This document shows, one piece after another, positions 1 to 11,550 of a stretch of 64,000 bases of DNA. A program made the position numbers and the translations under genes. The notes below the pieces were generated by a model. The model was not told the origin of the DNA. It ran no database searches and was given only the letters and a program-made list of their open reading frames with translations. This stretch comes from Ditylenchus dipsaci (Eukaryota > Nematoda > Chromadorea > Rhabditida > Anguinidae), in contig SADC01000479.1 of NCBI GenBank assembly GCA_004194705.1, positions 1 through 64,000 on the forward strand, read 5' to 3'. Position 1 is the stretch's first letter. Each line of letters opens with the position of its first letter.

Positions 1-497
1 TTTGGTAATAAAAGGTTGTTTAAAATAACCCACAAGACTTGCGTTTTACAGCTCATTAAAAAAAAATAATTGTGCTTAAAATGTTCAAAACATCCGGTTT
101 CAAAATCGCAAATTTAACCGCATTTAAGGGCTGATAAGCCAATTCTGCTGAGAAATTCAGATTCAGCGTTCAAAACTGCCACAGAAATATACCTCTCTTA
201 CAGGCCGTCTGTTCCAGTGTTAAAGCACGCGAAGCTGCTCACTCGCCAAATAGCTAACTTGACGGGCCATATTGGCTCGCCAAGTTAAAGAACAAGTGAC
301 ACGAGCTTTTTAAGCCTGCGAGCCATTTGGCTTGCATATATAACAAACGTATGGTTTCGGCTCGCGTAAAATAGTGTTAGTTGAAATAAAGCCCCAAACT
401 TGTTTATTTTTTACTTTTACTAAAACCTAGAGCAATTATGTCTGCTTCTTCTATATTCAATGATTAAAAGGCTTCCAAATATTTGGCGATACTAGTG

Positions 498-595
498 AAT
501 AACCCCACCGACCACACCCCCGCCCACAATTCGAACCCGTCGCCTGTAACTACAAAATACCTATAACCACTTAGTCTTAGTAAGGCTTGCTAGTG
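498..595 (-). repeat. tRNA-like (SINE-head) segment, left arm copy
   Basis: Read on the minus strand this has a T-arm/B-box-like GGGTTCGAATT and, 40-50 nt upstream, a D-arm-like TAAGTGGTTATAGG. No paired acceptor stem is evident, so it looks like a tRNA-derived repeat rather than a working tRNA. The inverted copy lies at about 5005-5085 in the right arm. Confidence 0.3.
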
Positions 596-894
596 GGGTA
601 AAATATTTTTGTCATTTAGGATGGATTTTCATGGACTCCATTTTGCGACATTTGTTTTGAGATACTCTCTAGTAATTGCGAAAATGTAATTTTAGTTGTG
701 AAGATCATCATTGCAATCGGCTAAAGTTTTTCGGTGCTGTTTCTGCTGTCGACTGCCCAAATTCGTCTCTGCCAGAGTTTTCACGATGGGCATTCTGCTT
801 TGGTTCGGTCAAAATCTGTTTGGACTGTCTTCGAAGACATTTGGTGTCGCCTGCAATAAGCCGAGTGCTCTCGCCACCTTTCTCAACTGCGAAA

Positions 895-1137
895 ATGAGT
901 GAATTTACAAGTGTCATCAGAACGGTCACTTTGCTCGAGATGTCCAAATGATGCGTTGGCGGTGGCGATAGTTACGGCGGTTCTTCCGGACTTGTTGGCG
1001 GATCTTATGGCGGTGCTGGTAGTTACGGCGGCTCTTCCGGACCTGTTAATGGATCTTATGGCGGTGCTGGAGGCTCTTATGGTGGTGTTGGAGGCTCTTA
1101 TGGCGGCGGCGGTAGCGTTTATGGTGGCAATTCGTGG
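895..1137 (+). pseudogene. Truncated inverted copy of the CCHC zinc-knuckle gene (exon 1 only)
   Basis: Starts with the same ATGAGTGAA context as the intact gene at 4705 and keeps the first knuckle and Gly-Ser-Tyr repeats at nucleotide level. One G is missing right after the start (GAATTTAC against GAATGTTAC), so the direct reading runs into a stop after 18 codons. Homology to the intact copy ends at about 1137, essentially at the exon 1/intron boundary. The second exon with the other two knuckles is absent, so this copy is broken unless the missing base is an assembly error. Confidence 0.65.
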
Positions 1138-1511
1138 TGATAATCCGCAACTGTGAAATCCGCATTTAAAAATCCTCAAATGTGAATCTGCATATGCGGG
1201 AATCCGTAAAAAAAATGGCACACCTAGAATATAAGAGAAATTAAAAAAAAAAATTGATTATAGCAAAAAGTCTTTATAGAGACAATTGAATATAGCAAAA
1301 AAGTCTTTATGGGAAAAAATAGTTTCGAAATTTTTTATTATTAAACAAAGTGTTTTCAAGAAAAGTGTGTTATGAAATAAGCGATTACGGAATACTGGCT
1401 AAGGATGGATGAGCACGTTAACATCGTGGTGGAGCCATCGACAAGCGTAAGGAGGTTTCGAGATATTCGGGGGTCGATGCCAAAAGCAACACTCCAAATC
1501 ATGATAATAAG

Positions 1512-1590
1512 AGTATGCGCCCAGGTGGATTCGAACCATCAACGTCTAGATCACGCCTTATAATCGCTCAGAACTTCAATCCAGGGTGAC
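1512..1590 (-). repeat. tRNA-like segment with perfect B box
   Basis: On the minus strand GGTTCGAATCC is a canonical RNA polymerase III B box / T-arm, followed by ACCTGGGCGC resembling an acceptor 3' side. No matching 5' acceptor strand is found. It faces a second tRNA-like 3' half on the plus strand at 1945-2003, on the other side of a MITE. A tRNA pseudogene or SINE head is likely. Confidence 0.4.
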
Positions 1591-1930
1591 CAGAACAAAC
1601 CAAGTGGTCGTCCACTTGGATCAAAAATTTTTTTTTTGCGTTTTCGGGTTCCAAAATAATTTTTCTGCACTAATTCGAGCATGCTGAAAATGGTTTGACA
1701 GTGGTAAAATCACGTTTTAACCAAGAAATTTTGAATTATCGTGAGTAATTGATTTTGATAAATCAAGAATTTACCATAACTCAAAAATTTCTCGATAAAA
1801 CGTGATTTTACCACTGTCAAAACCATCTTCAGGATGCTCGAATTAGTGCAGAAAAGTTGTTTTTCGAACCTGAAAACGTGAAAAAGAATTTTTTGATCCA
1901 AGTGGACGACCACTTGGTTTGGTCCACTGC
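1585..1930. mobile_element. Inverted-repeat MITE, family A, copy 1
   Basis: Two arms of about 150 bp are inverted copies. Outer arm sequence is ACCAAGTGGTCGTCCACTTG, itself palindromic, followed by GATCAAAAATTTTTT; inner arm carries TTTACCACTGTCAAACCATC in inverted form. Copies 2 (16266-16598) and 3 (39280-39610) share arms and spacing. No coding capacity. Confidence 0.75.
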
Positions 1931-1944
1931 ATGATGGGGTTGTT

Positions 1945-2003
1945 AGTAATTCTAAAGGTTGATTTAGGTCGCTGGTTCGAATCCACCTGAGCGCATACTT
2001 TTT
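1945..2003 (+). repeat. tRNA-like 3' half followed by T-run
   Basis: Contains GGTTCGAATCCACC followed by TGAGCGCA and then a run of T after ATAC, as in pol III 3' ends. The 5' half of a tRNA is not present upstream. Related to the inverted segment at 1512-1590. Confidence 0.35.
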
Positions 2004-2885
2004 TTATTTTTTCAAAAAACAGGCGTTTGACTTTTCAGTCGTTTGGGGTGAATTTACCCCCTACTCTGGAGTTACCTGGATATCAAACCTGTCAGGTGGT
2101 AGCCACCCCAGGTTTGGAGTTGGGTAAGTAAAATCGCACTTTTGGTCTTAACAAGCCGAATTCCTAACACAATTTTAAGTAAGAAAAAATGGGTTTATTT
2201 TTTTTCTAAAAAAATTTTAATTTCGTAGGTCACCAGGGGACATCCACCTGGCCAGGAGGGATCCAACCGCACGTTTTGGGGTTTGCGTAGGTGAAATATT
2301 GATTTGGTCCTAACAAACCTAATCTAACACACATAATTTTAAAGTTAGAAAAAATGAGTATAATTAAGAAAAATTTTACTGGGAGGATATATTAATAGAA
2401 CCAGGAGAAGAAAGGGAAAAAGACGAAAAAGTTGGAATAAGAAGGTCTTTGACACAAAACAACTACAAAGTGCCTTAGCAAAAGAAAATTTACCAAATTG
2501 TTGCTTTACCAAAATTTTTTTTACCAAATGTGCCTTTACCAAAAAAACTAAATCAATAAACGATAATCAGAAAACACGAAAAGAATATTGGCAACAAAAA
2601 AGAAGCCAAAAAGCGTCAAAAGCAAAACGAAAACGAAACCGATTATTCCCAGAACTATTTGTCATGAAAATCTTTTTTCACAATAACTATTTTTTTCGAA
2701 AACTATTTTTCCCATAAAGACTTTTTGCTATATTCAAATTGTTTCTATAAGGCTTTTTGCTATAATCAATTGTTTCCTTAAAATTTCTCTTGTATTCTAG
2801 GTGTGCCAAAAAAATCCGCAAATGTTAAGGACGCAAATGAAAATCCGCAAATTGCAGAGTACGCATGTAACAGGTCCGCAAATTT

Positions 2886-4181
2886 AAAACTAACTCTCTT
2901 AACAAAAATCGAACTGTACTTCCTGCTCGTACTCATACTCGTACTACAGGTCCGAGTACGAAGTACGTGAAGAAATTCTGAAGGTAATGAGATACGAGTA
3001 CGAGGTTGGAGGTGCCACATTTAATGAGGGTCTTTTAGTTAGCAGGGACCACGCCTGGGGGCATCTATATTTGGGAATCACTTTATCTAGATTTGAAAAT
3101 TAACCAATTGAATTGAGCTCAGGAGCCGCTATAATTGGAGGGCAACTATATCGAGGTTTGGACTGTATAGGCATCGTCTTCCCCTGATCCAGCAATGTGC
3201 TCTCGATGATGCACTTCCTTTTTCAGCAGTTTCATTGCCAAATGTGCACATAATTATCTTAGCTGACTCTATGAAGTGTTTAGCAACAAAGAATTACAAA
3301 AATAGTTAGTAATTTGAATTGGCGCGCATAAACTTGACATTATACGTTGTTAACTGCGTCCAATTTGGAACGGCGGTCAACCTAACGTATACGGCACCGT
3401 TTCAGTGGCCGCGTTTTTTTTTGAGCCACCCTGTATGTCTTATACCTGAAAATTTCTACACATAGGCCAACTTACTGTAGAATATTTAACCTGGAGCCAG
3501 TTGATCCAGCAATCCGATGCAGGATAAGGTGACGGTTCGATAAAATAACAAAAAGTGAGGGAGCCAGACCACATCGGCATACACCAGGCAAATACCCAAC
3601 ATTCCCAAACAACTTGTATCCTATCGAGGTATTCACCTGCAATTTCTCCACACAAGACCAGCTGATTAGTAAATTATCACCTAGAGGCAGTTAAAACTGC
3701 AATCAGCAGACACCTCATTAACGGTGCGCATGGTTTAAAATGGGCAAAAACCTAAATCCATTTCAAGCACATACCAACCCAATAATCGCATCAATTCAGT
3801 CAAATTAACCAAATATCCACCCCTTCCGAGTACTACTTACTTCGTAATTCAAAAGGTCATAATCTTAACACTCAGATTTCTAAAAAAATTCAAGCGACTT
3901 GGGTTTTGTAGCTTTTGAACTGCGCCACAAACGTTACTTAAAGTGCGTCAAACCCTGAACGGACCTTAACCTCTAAACCAAACTCTGACAAAAAAAAGTG
4001 GTTCTTTAAGAATCAGTGGGCATGGAAGGAGAAACACAAATTAGTTTCAAAGGTCTTTATACAGATAAGAGCAATTGCCACATGACAAGACAATGCAAAT
4101 CACAAACCGTCGGAATTTTACGATAAACATATGAGATTTTTTGAGCCGGGTAGGAACAGAAATTCTCTTTGACACACTTCT
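2886..4181. other. Non-coding stretch inside the large inverted repeat
   Basis: No conserved coding sequence seen. It holds a partly palindromic GAGTACGA-rich segment near 2920-3010 and a Tigger-like motif ACTATATCGAGG near 3148. Otherwise it appears unique. Confidence 0.4.
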
Positions 4182-4705
4182 TCAGTGCTGCCCTTCTTCA
4201 TAATAACGCTGCTGACTCTGCGGGCAATCCCGACTGATATGTCCAACCTGGTGACAGCTATGGCACTGACCGTGTATCATTTCAGCGACGCGAGGTTCTG
4301 AGCATTCACGAGCAAAATGACCGGGCTGACCACAATTGTAAAAGCAAGTCCTCCTGAAATTTACAATATCGAAATCTCAATAAAGCTTTGAAAAGAAAGC
4401 TAAGGACTGTTATAGAGAAAGCTAAGAACTTATGAAAAAGCCCACTGACCTCCACCACGATTGCCACCATAAACGCTAACCGCCGCCGCCGCCATAAGAG
4501 CCTCCAACACCACCATAAGAGCCTCCAGCCCGCCATAAGATCCATTAACAGGTCCGGAAGAGCCGCCGTAAACTACCAGCACCGCCATAAGATCCGCCAA
4601 CAAGTCCGGAAGAAACCGCCGTAACTATCGCCACCGCCAACGGCCATCATTTGGACATTCTCGAGCAAAGTGACCCGGCTGATGACACTTGTAACATTCA
4701 CTCAT
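4182..4705 (-). CDS. Gly-rich CCHC zinc-knuckle nucleic-acid-binding protein (CNBP/GLH-like)
   Basis: Likely binds single-stranded RNA or DNA through zinc knuckles, as in CNBP and germline helicase N-termini. Two exons on the minus strand: 4705-4450 and 4353-4182, with donor GTCAGT and acceptor TTTCAG. The protein opens MSECYKCHQPGHFARECP (first knuckle), continues with a Gly-Ser-Tyr linker of GGSYGGAG-type repeats, then has knuckles CFYNCGQPGHFAREC and CHSCHQVGHISRDC, ending near QQRYYEEGQH. The second knuckle has one extra residue between the first two cysteines (C-x3-C), perhaps a T-run indel. Frameshifts in the Gly-rich part look like sequence error. It lies in the right arm of the 215-5437 inverted repeat. 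CNBP orthology is not certain because the linker is unusual. Confidence 0.75.
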
Positions 4706-6033
4706 TTTCGCAGTTGAGGAAAGGTGGCGGAGAGCACTCGGCTTATTGCAGGCGACACCAAATGTCTTCGAAAGACAGTCCAAAACAGATTTTGACCGAA
4801 CAAAGCAGAATGCCCATCGTGAAAAACTCTGCAGAGACGAATTTGCGGCAGTCGACCAGCAGAAACAGCACCGAAAACTTTAGCCGATTGCATGATGATC
4901 TTCACAACTAAAATTACATTTTTCGGCAATTACTAGAGAGTATCTCAAAACAATGTCGCAAAATGTGAGTCCATGAAAATCCATCCTAAATGACAAAAAT
5001 ATTTTACCCCACTAGCAAGCCTTACTAAGACTAAGTGGTTATAGGTATTTTGTAGTTACAGGCGACGGGTCGAATTGTGGCGGGGGTGTGGTCGGTGGCG
5101 GTTATTCACTAGTATCGCCAATATTTGAAGCCTTTTAATCATTGAATATAGAAGAAGCAGACATAATTGCTCTAGGTTTTAGTAAAAAGTAAAAAATAAA
5201 CAAGATTTGGCTTTATTTCAACTAACACTATTTTACGCGAGCCGAACCATACGTTTGTTATATATGCAAGCCAAATGGCTCGCAGGCTTAAAAGCTCGTG
5301 TCACTTTGTTCTTTAACTTGGCGAGCCATATGGCCCGTCAAGTTAGCTATTTGGCGAGTGAGCAGCTCGCGTGCTTTAAAAAGGGTCGCGAGCTGCTCAC
5401 TCGCAAACGAGCCAAATGCACAACACTGATCATCATATAGCAAAAACGACAACATAAACACTTAATTGCTATGAGACACATGTCGATTTAAATTACAAAT
5501 AACAAGGATAAATTTTTTGCCTCGGTGTGGGTCAAAACTTTTTTCTGTCAACAGATTCACTTTTTGTCACAGATTCGGGTATAGGACAGCTGAGGTTCAG
5601 GGCTTCAAAATAAGCTATTAACAATCAACATCTGCATAAAAAATTCGGATAAAAAATCCAGTCTGACACTAAATTTGGAATTATATATTTTTCCGCCGAA
5701 ATTGGAGACTTCGTATCATACTTGGCATTTTTAAATTAAATTTTGTGTGCAAATTTTGATTCTGAATAACTCATTCTGAACATCTGAATCTCAGCTATAA
5801 AACGGTATTATCAGAACTGGTTTTCTCAATGAAAGAAAAAAATTTCAGCCGAAAAATCACCAGACAAAATTTTCGACGGAAATGTCCAGGTCCCCACAGA
5901 TTCTCTTTCTTTTATCACAGATTTCAAATATTTCAAACGTTTGACAACCCTAGGTATATGTAAGTAGCGTCAAATGTTTTTACGATTTGAAGGGGTAAAA
6001 GAACAATTTGACGGGGTAAAGTACTTACAGCCA

Positions 6034-6583
6034 GTGTTGTGCATTTGGCTCGTTTGCGAGCGAGCAGCTCGCGCCCCTTCACCGCCTCGCCTCGCGAGCC
6101 ATATGGCTCGCAAGTTAAAGAACAAAGTGACAAGCGCTACTCAGCTCGCGAGCTATTTGGCTCGCCTCTTAATAATAAGCGTATGGTTTGGCTTGCGGAA
6201 AATAGTGTTATTTGAAATAAAGCCCAAATCTTGTTTATTTTTTTTTTCAATTTTTCGACTGATTTTTTCGCAAACATTAAGCTACTAATACTTTATTTGT
6301 CCTTTTCTTTGTCTTTAACAATAAATTGACGTTCAAAACTCACATAAAATCGCGAGCTGAACAATTTGTTTTGTTTGCGAGCCAAATGGTTCGCGATACA
6401 AATGGCTCGTATGGTTTTGGCTCGCGTTAAGTTCGCTTTAAAAAAAACAAGTACGCGAGCCAATTGGCTCGCATATATAAATAAAGTCAAGCCATATGGC
6501 TCGAACCCATTTGGCTCGCTAGTACATTCGATTTTAGGTCTTTCGTTTGGCTTGCGCGAGCCAAATGGACAACACTGCACACT
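6034..6583. mobile_element. Compact foldback with GCGAGCCAAATGGCTCGC units
   Basis: Ends are CAGTGTTGTGCATTTGGCTC on the left and the inverse of CAGTGTTGTCCATTTGGCTC on the right. Both arms consist of imperfect copies of a short palindrome built on GAGCCAAATGGCTC. The left arm continues with AATAGTGTTATTTGAAATAA, shared with the ends of the 5.2-kb element at 215-5437. The termini suggest hAT, but no adjacent duplication was found. No gene inside. Confidence 0.7.
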
Positions 6584-6599
6584 AGGTATCTGAAAGGTT

Positions 6600-7320
6600 A
6601 AATATTTTTTTGTAGCTAATATACTTTTTTGTGGCAAATTTACTTTTTTGTAGCGAATTTATTTTTTTCTGTATCAAATTTACTCTTGGACTTTATAAAA
6701 GACATGTGGATAAATTGCTGGTAAAGCCGCTGGGCTCTAGGTCTAATATAGCACACACACCTGGCACACTCTCGGCTGCTTCATTACTCAACAACCTCTG
6801 ATGAATCAGTTATGAAAGTCTTAAATTCAAGCATCCCGGATTTACCATCAATACAATGCATAATGATAATTCTTTCAACCTTAGCCAAATTATGCTCCAC
6901 ACTTTGAGAAGAGCAACAGTTCAGTCCGTAAATTTTGGATCTTAACGGGTTTTTCCTTGTGAAGAAAAAAGTGTTGGCCGAAAAAGCCGCGTACAAGTGG
7001 GATCTTCTCCAAACTGCCTATGATCTTTCAAGAATTTGCAATTTTCCTGTGCTGGCCCAAAGCGAAATTCTCGCTTCGGTTTTCTCGAAAATCGGTTTCG
7101 GTCTGAAAAGACTAAAACGGTATGCGGATTAAGCTTATTGACAAATGTATATATATTTCTCAAGTTTTTAGAAAAAAAAATAAACACACTAGCTCAAGTA
7201 TATGTGCTACAGACGAAAATCGGATTTGCTACAAAAAAGAGTAAATTTGCTACAGAAAAAAATAATTAGCTACAAAATAAATTTGCCACAAACAAAAATA
7301 ATTAGCTACAGGAAAAATGA
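6600..7320. repeat. Foldback with arms of T-run plus GTAGCAAATTTA tandem units
   Basis: Left arm 6600-6690 has 4-5 tandem units of the type TTTTTTGTAGCAAATTTAC; the right arm 7200-7320 has the same unit inverted. The 500-bp core includes an open stretch at about 6958-7130 (VKKKVLAEKAAYKW...) that I do not recognise. Confidence 0.6.
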
Positions 7321-7616
7321 TTAACTCATCCGACACTACGAAAAATTGAAAAAATCGATCGTTCAGCAAAGCATATTTAGTTTTTTTAATTGTTCGATCT
7401 CTTTTACGACCATTTTTTGACTGGGACATCAACTCGACCATGACCAAGGAATGCAAAAGAGGGTTACTTGACAACAAATTATTTATTTTTTGATGGTCAA
7501 CTTGTTTATCATTGCTCTTTTTCGATGATCACAGTAACAAACAATATTTTAGTAGTGTTACATTTTCGCCTCTCCTCTATGTTTGATGTTTTCCTTTCTT
7601 TTGGAGTTTTCCTTTC

Positions 7617-7885
7617 ATTTAAAGGAGGGGGGGGGGGGACACTTGGGTTGAGAAATAGTTTTGTTAACCTAATAAAAAACCCATTGACGGGTTACGAAAA
7701 TATTTGATATATAAAATAATTTATGTGATTTCATGATGGGTTCATTACATTATTCGACAATATTTAGTGAAACCCATCATAAAATCGTATAAATATTTTT
7801 ATATTAAAAATTTTTGCAACCTGTTAATAAGTTTTTCCTTAGGTTGACAAACTCAATTCTCACCCCCCCCCTTTAAAACTTTTTC
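7617..7885. repeat. Foldback with G-run/C-run arms
   Basis: AAAGGAGGGGGG... with GGGTTGAGAA and AACCTAATAA on the left is mirrored by TTAGGTTGACAAACTCAATTC and CCCCCCTTT on the right. The centre has a shorter palindrome around TGATGGGTTCA. Non-coding. Homopolymer lengths are probably unreliable. Confidence 0.55.
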
Positions 7886-7889
7886 TATA

Positions 7890-9940
7890 AATCTTGTTGA
7901 TTTACTAGTAATTTTTTTATATGCAATCAACTAACTGACCGGGCTTGATTTAAAGAAATAGAATTCAATGAGAATGATTGTGTATCAGGAATGAGCATTT
8001 TGCCTTTTTTATAAAGACCGAAAAGGGCAATTTTTTGCTCTACTTGCCCTTTTTAATTTACAAGAAAAGCATAACGCTCATCCCTGTGTACATTTAATAT
8101 GTCAAGTATCTCAATGACTAGTAATTAAATTGTGAAAATCAGTCTGTATATCTTTTTATATTTTTTTGACAAAAGAATTGTTCTTGAGTCAATATTTTGG
8201 CTGGTATTTAATCTGAAAAATAATCGCTAATTTTTAATTTTCTTGTTTTCTTCAAACTTTTGTGGGGGGGGGGGGGGTGAAGATTGGCCCATTTCAAATT
8301 GGGCCAATGCAAACTGGGACAAGCATAAATTGATCCACGATTTTGAGCGAAATATCAGTGAAAAAGTTGTTGGCTTCATTTCTGAAATCATTCGATAGAG
8401 TTTGATAGCTTGTTGGAAAGCCAAGGTCCACAAATGATGCAAAAAATTTAAAAAAATTGACCTAAAATATAAAGAAAAATGACAATTAAAAAATTGAAGA
8501 TAACCGGGATTATCAATCATAGCCCAACTTCTTCATTTGAAATTCTAGAAATTTTGTATGAAATGCTTTATGGGTGTGACAAAAGTGGTCAGTTCAATTC
8601 CCACTTCGAGCTTACCATGTCGATTGACCTAATTTCTATCGCATGAATGGCTCAGTTTTTCTCATTTCAAACATACTAAAAACCAGAAATGCGGAAATAA
8701 AAGTGTTCGACTAAACCAAAAGATTTGAGGGTGAAAAGAACGGCTAGAATGTCAGACACAACAAGATCCATTTCTTTTTCTCTCAGGCAGACACACTTTT
8801 GTTTTTGATCACCGAAAAGGAAAAGTCCAAAGTCTAGTTGTGCAACGTGGTGCTTGCTGTTGTTGACGATTGGTAGTAAGTTTTATCCCTTCCCCTTCAT
8901 TCCTCCAACTATTTCCTCGTGCTGTTCGCGCAAAAATGGAACACAATTTATTTTCTTTTTCAATTTTTTTGCTTGGAGTGACGCATGCCATGCAAATTGT
9001 GTGTGTGATTTGAACACGGAGTGCAAAGTGCACAGCTTCAGTGACAACCCCAGAGCACCGCTCTATTCATTTTAATCTTATTCTGCTTCTAGACATCCTT
9101 ACTAATTTTTGTCCTTTTCTCCCTTTGTTTTTGTTTGTTGTGGGCAGCAAACGATAGTAAATAATATGTATTTGACTTGGCTTTGTTTTCTTTTTTAAAG
9201 CAGGGTTGCCCTCTCGGTAGTAACAAATGGAAAAATAAATATTTACTACTTTTCAAAAAAATCTCATTACCTCACTGATAAATAATCTGCAGTGCAGGTG
9301 GACATAGGAGGACCACCAATTGTAAAGTTCTTTCATCAAATTACGAAACTTTTTTTTTCGAATTAATATTTCCTTTGTAAAAGAACTTGTATTTGTCAAA
9401 TATTTTAAGACCATATTACTCTTTTTGTTTGCTGACTCGAAAACTTGTAAAGTCAGCACTTGTCAATAAGATTTTACATAATCCATACGCAATGCCCACA
9501 AAGAATAGAATTGGGTTTTTTTCGTCACTGGCTACATCTTTTCTCAGCTTATTTTAGTTCACATCATATGTACCGTTTAATTGATATTTCACATTTCTGT
9601 TTACAACATATTGTAATTTGATGTAATTGTAAAAATTTTTGTTTTTATTTTTTATCGATTTATGCTTGCATGAAGAAAAATGTAAAAATCGAAGACTTTT
9701 GAAGACTCAAACCTTAATGTAACAAATACCTCTACCAAACTCTGTTCCTTGTAATTCGCGTTATTTTAGGCATTGGACTGTAGACTTTACTCAATCTGAC
9801 ATTGTTGGGTTATTTCCGAGTTTCAAGGAGTTGGTATCTATACTTTTTCAGGACACCAGTTTTTAATATTTTTGAAATTTTTGGTCGAATTTTTTTCCTA
9901 AAATTATTTCCTGACCCTTTTTTCTCCCAAATTTCGGATC
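7890..9940. other. Intergenic AT-rich DNA, no gene recognised
   Basis: Holds a G-run at about 8264 and a tRNA-like 3' half near 8585-8610 (CAGTTCAATTCCCAC). Stretches at 8740-9080 and 9850-9940 could be upstream regulatory DNA of the ACSL gene, but no motif decides this. Confidence 0.35.
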
Positions 9941-9987
9941 TTTGTGAACTTTCCAACATTATCAACATACATTGACCTTTTGTTCAG

Positions 9988-10146
9988 GATGTCTCTATCC
10001 AAAGCCAACCGCATATTTGTTCTGAACAGACGTGCCAAATTAGCTGCCGACTATTTACTATTTCTCCGAGTTTATTCAAGTGCTGCTCCAGCCATAGCTA
10101 AGCAATGTTCTGCCACTGCTACTACCTCTAGCAATACTCACAGGTT
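9988..10146 (+). CDS. Candidate first exon, possibly of the ACSL gene
   Basis: An ATG directly after CAG opens MSLSKANRIFVLNRRAKLAA, followed by a Ser/Ala/Thr-rich stretch with Arg but no acidic residues until the end, like an N-terminal targeting sequence. It is followed by CACAG/GTTGG. Assignment to the downstream ACSL gene is inferred only from position and orientation. Confidence 0.3.
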
Positions 10147-10587
10147 GGATGCAAGGAGAAATTCTTTGAATTCCTAAAAAAAAGGTTGGTTTAGTTAAAA
10201 ACCGTATAACCTCAAATAATTACACTTCTCAAAAGAGACAAAATGTACCCGAAAAATTCTTTTTGTTTGCATAAAAAATTTTGCCGCCGCATCGTAGTTT
10301 CATTCTCGATATCAGACTGCACCTTTCTTGCTATTATAACTTCTGGATGTTTCTATAGACAGTTTTCTTAAGGATTATATTTTTTCCAATCTTCGGGACA
10401 CAACCAACTCGCTAACAAAAAACTCGCCAACGAAGAACTCGTCAACGGAAAATTCAATTTAACGAAGTTTTTTATTTTGTCGCCAAATTTTTTCTTTCTC
10501 TGTTACGTCTCACTTTTCGTGAGATTTAAAAGAGATTTAATTGTTCACTTTTTTCATCGGAATCAGTGTAATTATCTAATGAATTAA

Positions 10588-11476
10588 CCTCTTTTGCCGG
10601 TGTCTCGTAGATGCATCTTTTTAAACAGATTTTTGCATTTTTGTATGACAACCAGGGAAGAAAGTAACAATGGCAGCAAAAAATTCAAACATAGTTAAAT
10701 TCTGAATTGGCCAAATTTTGGCCAACCGACTCAAAGCGATAAAAAATAGTTATGGCGCCAATTTAAAAACTAACGCTATTTTAAGAACAAGTGTTTGACA
10801 ATTTTTAACAATTTTTTGTTGCTCCTGTAAAAAATCATCAATGACTTTAAAAAATTTAATCTGAATCAATATTTCACACTTTTTGCACGTTTCTATGGTC
10901 ATTGCATCTAACATGCGAAATGCTTGATTTTTCAAAAATTGTCTCCTAACTAGTTTCCTACTATGGCTAAATTAATTTTCGCATTAATTTTTGTTTGAAA
11001 AAATAACGACGAGGTAAACAGAACAAAAACGCAATAAAAATAGAAATGAAAAAGCGATAAAGGGATAAAAATTGATGGCTTACAAATTCTTTTTAAAAAT
11101 ACCGCTTTGGGCCAAAATATGGCCACGATTATAATTGCATCCAAAATACGACCCTTTAATTTCTACACTTTCAAGTAAAAATGCATTGGCATGTGCAGGA
11201 ATAGGGCTTTTATATTGCATAAGCAAAATGCATGGTGTAAATGATGTTCTTGGTTTACTAAACCAAATAAAGTTATGAAATCGTGTAATCGAAAACGGTC
11301 GAAAATACAACTTCTGATTGAATTTTCAGCAATTCTTGTTTGTCTTCTATTAGTATTTTTATCACTGAAATCTTTCTCTATCTTTTTCAAAAAAAGTTAT
11401 GTCTGAACAGAGAATCAGTCGTATTTTGGATGAATTTTCGAACTGGCCAAAAATATGACCAACCGGCAAAAGAGGG
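10588..11476. mobile_element. piggyBac-like non-autonomous element
   Basis: Flanked by TTAA on both sides (10584-10587 and 11477-11480). Termini are CCTCTTTTGCCGG and the inverse CCCTCTTTTGCCGG, matching the CCYT starts and TTAA target of piggyBac elements. Subterminal GGCCAAAATTTGGCC-like segments also occur in both halves. About 0.89 kb, AT-rich, no transposase ORF. It sits upstream of the first confidently recognised ACSL exon. Confidence 0.7.
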
Positions 11477-11550
11477 TTAATGAGTCATATGTGTTTAGCA
11501 AAATAAGTAGTTACCTAAAATCAGACAAAGAAAAATATTTGTTTATTCAG

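Larger units (their letters stand above)
1139..2885. repeat. Foldback element with AAATCCGCAAATG-type ends
   Basis: Sequence at about 1139-1345 recurs inverted at about 2650-2885: units like AATCCGCAAATG, a GGCACACCTAGAAT block and TATAGCAAAAAGTCTTTAT repeats. The left edge abuts the truncated CCHC copy. The interior holds two tRNA-like segments and a separate inverted-repeat MITE at 1585-1930, so this is a nested insertion. Confidence 0.5.
215..5437. repeat. Giant inverted-repeat (foldback) element enclosing a CCHC gene
   Basis: The left arm (about 215-1137) and right arm (about 4441-5400) are near-identical inverted copies of about 0.9 kb. Outer parts carry palindromic units of the type GCGAGCCAAATGGCTCGC, then an AT-rich stretch with AATAAA, a tRNA-like segment, and the 5' region plus first exon of a zinc-knuckle gene. 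The extreme ends read CAGTGTT at about 223 and AACACTG at about 5433, resembling hAT termini, but I see no clear target-site duplication. The compact element at 6034-6583 shares the outer 200 bp, which supports one transposon family. The arms differ by several 1-base indels. An assembly-generated inverted duplication is an alternative. Confidence 0.55.

Noticed and set aside
8854..9075. Short open frame before the ACSL gene
   Set aside because: No conserved residues, no splice or start context, AT/TC-biased composition.
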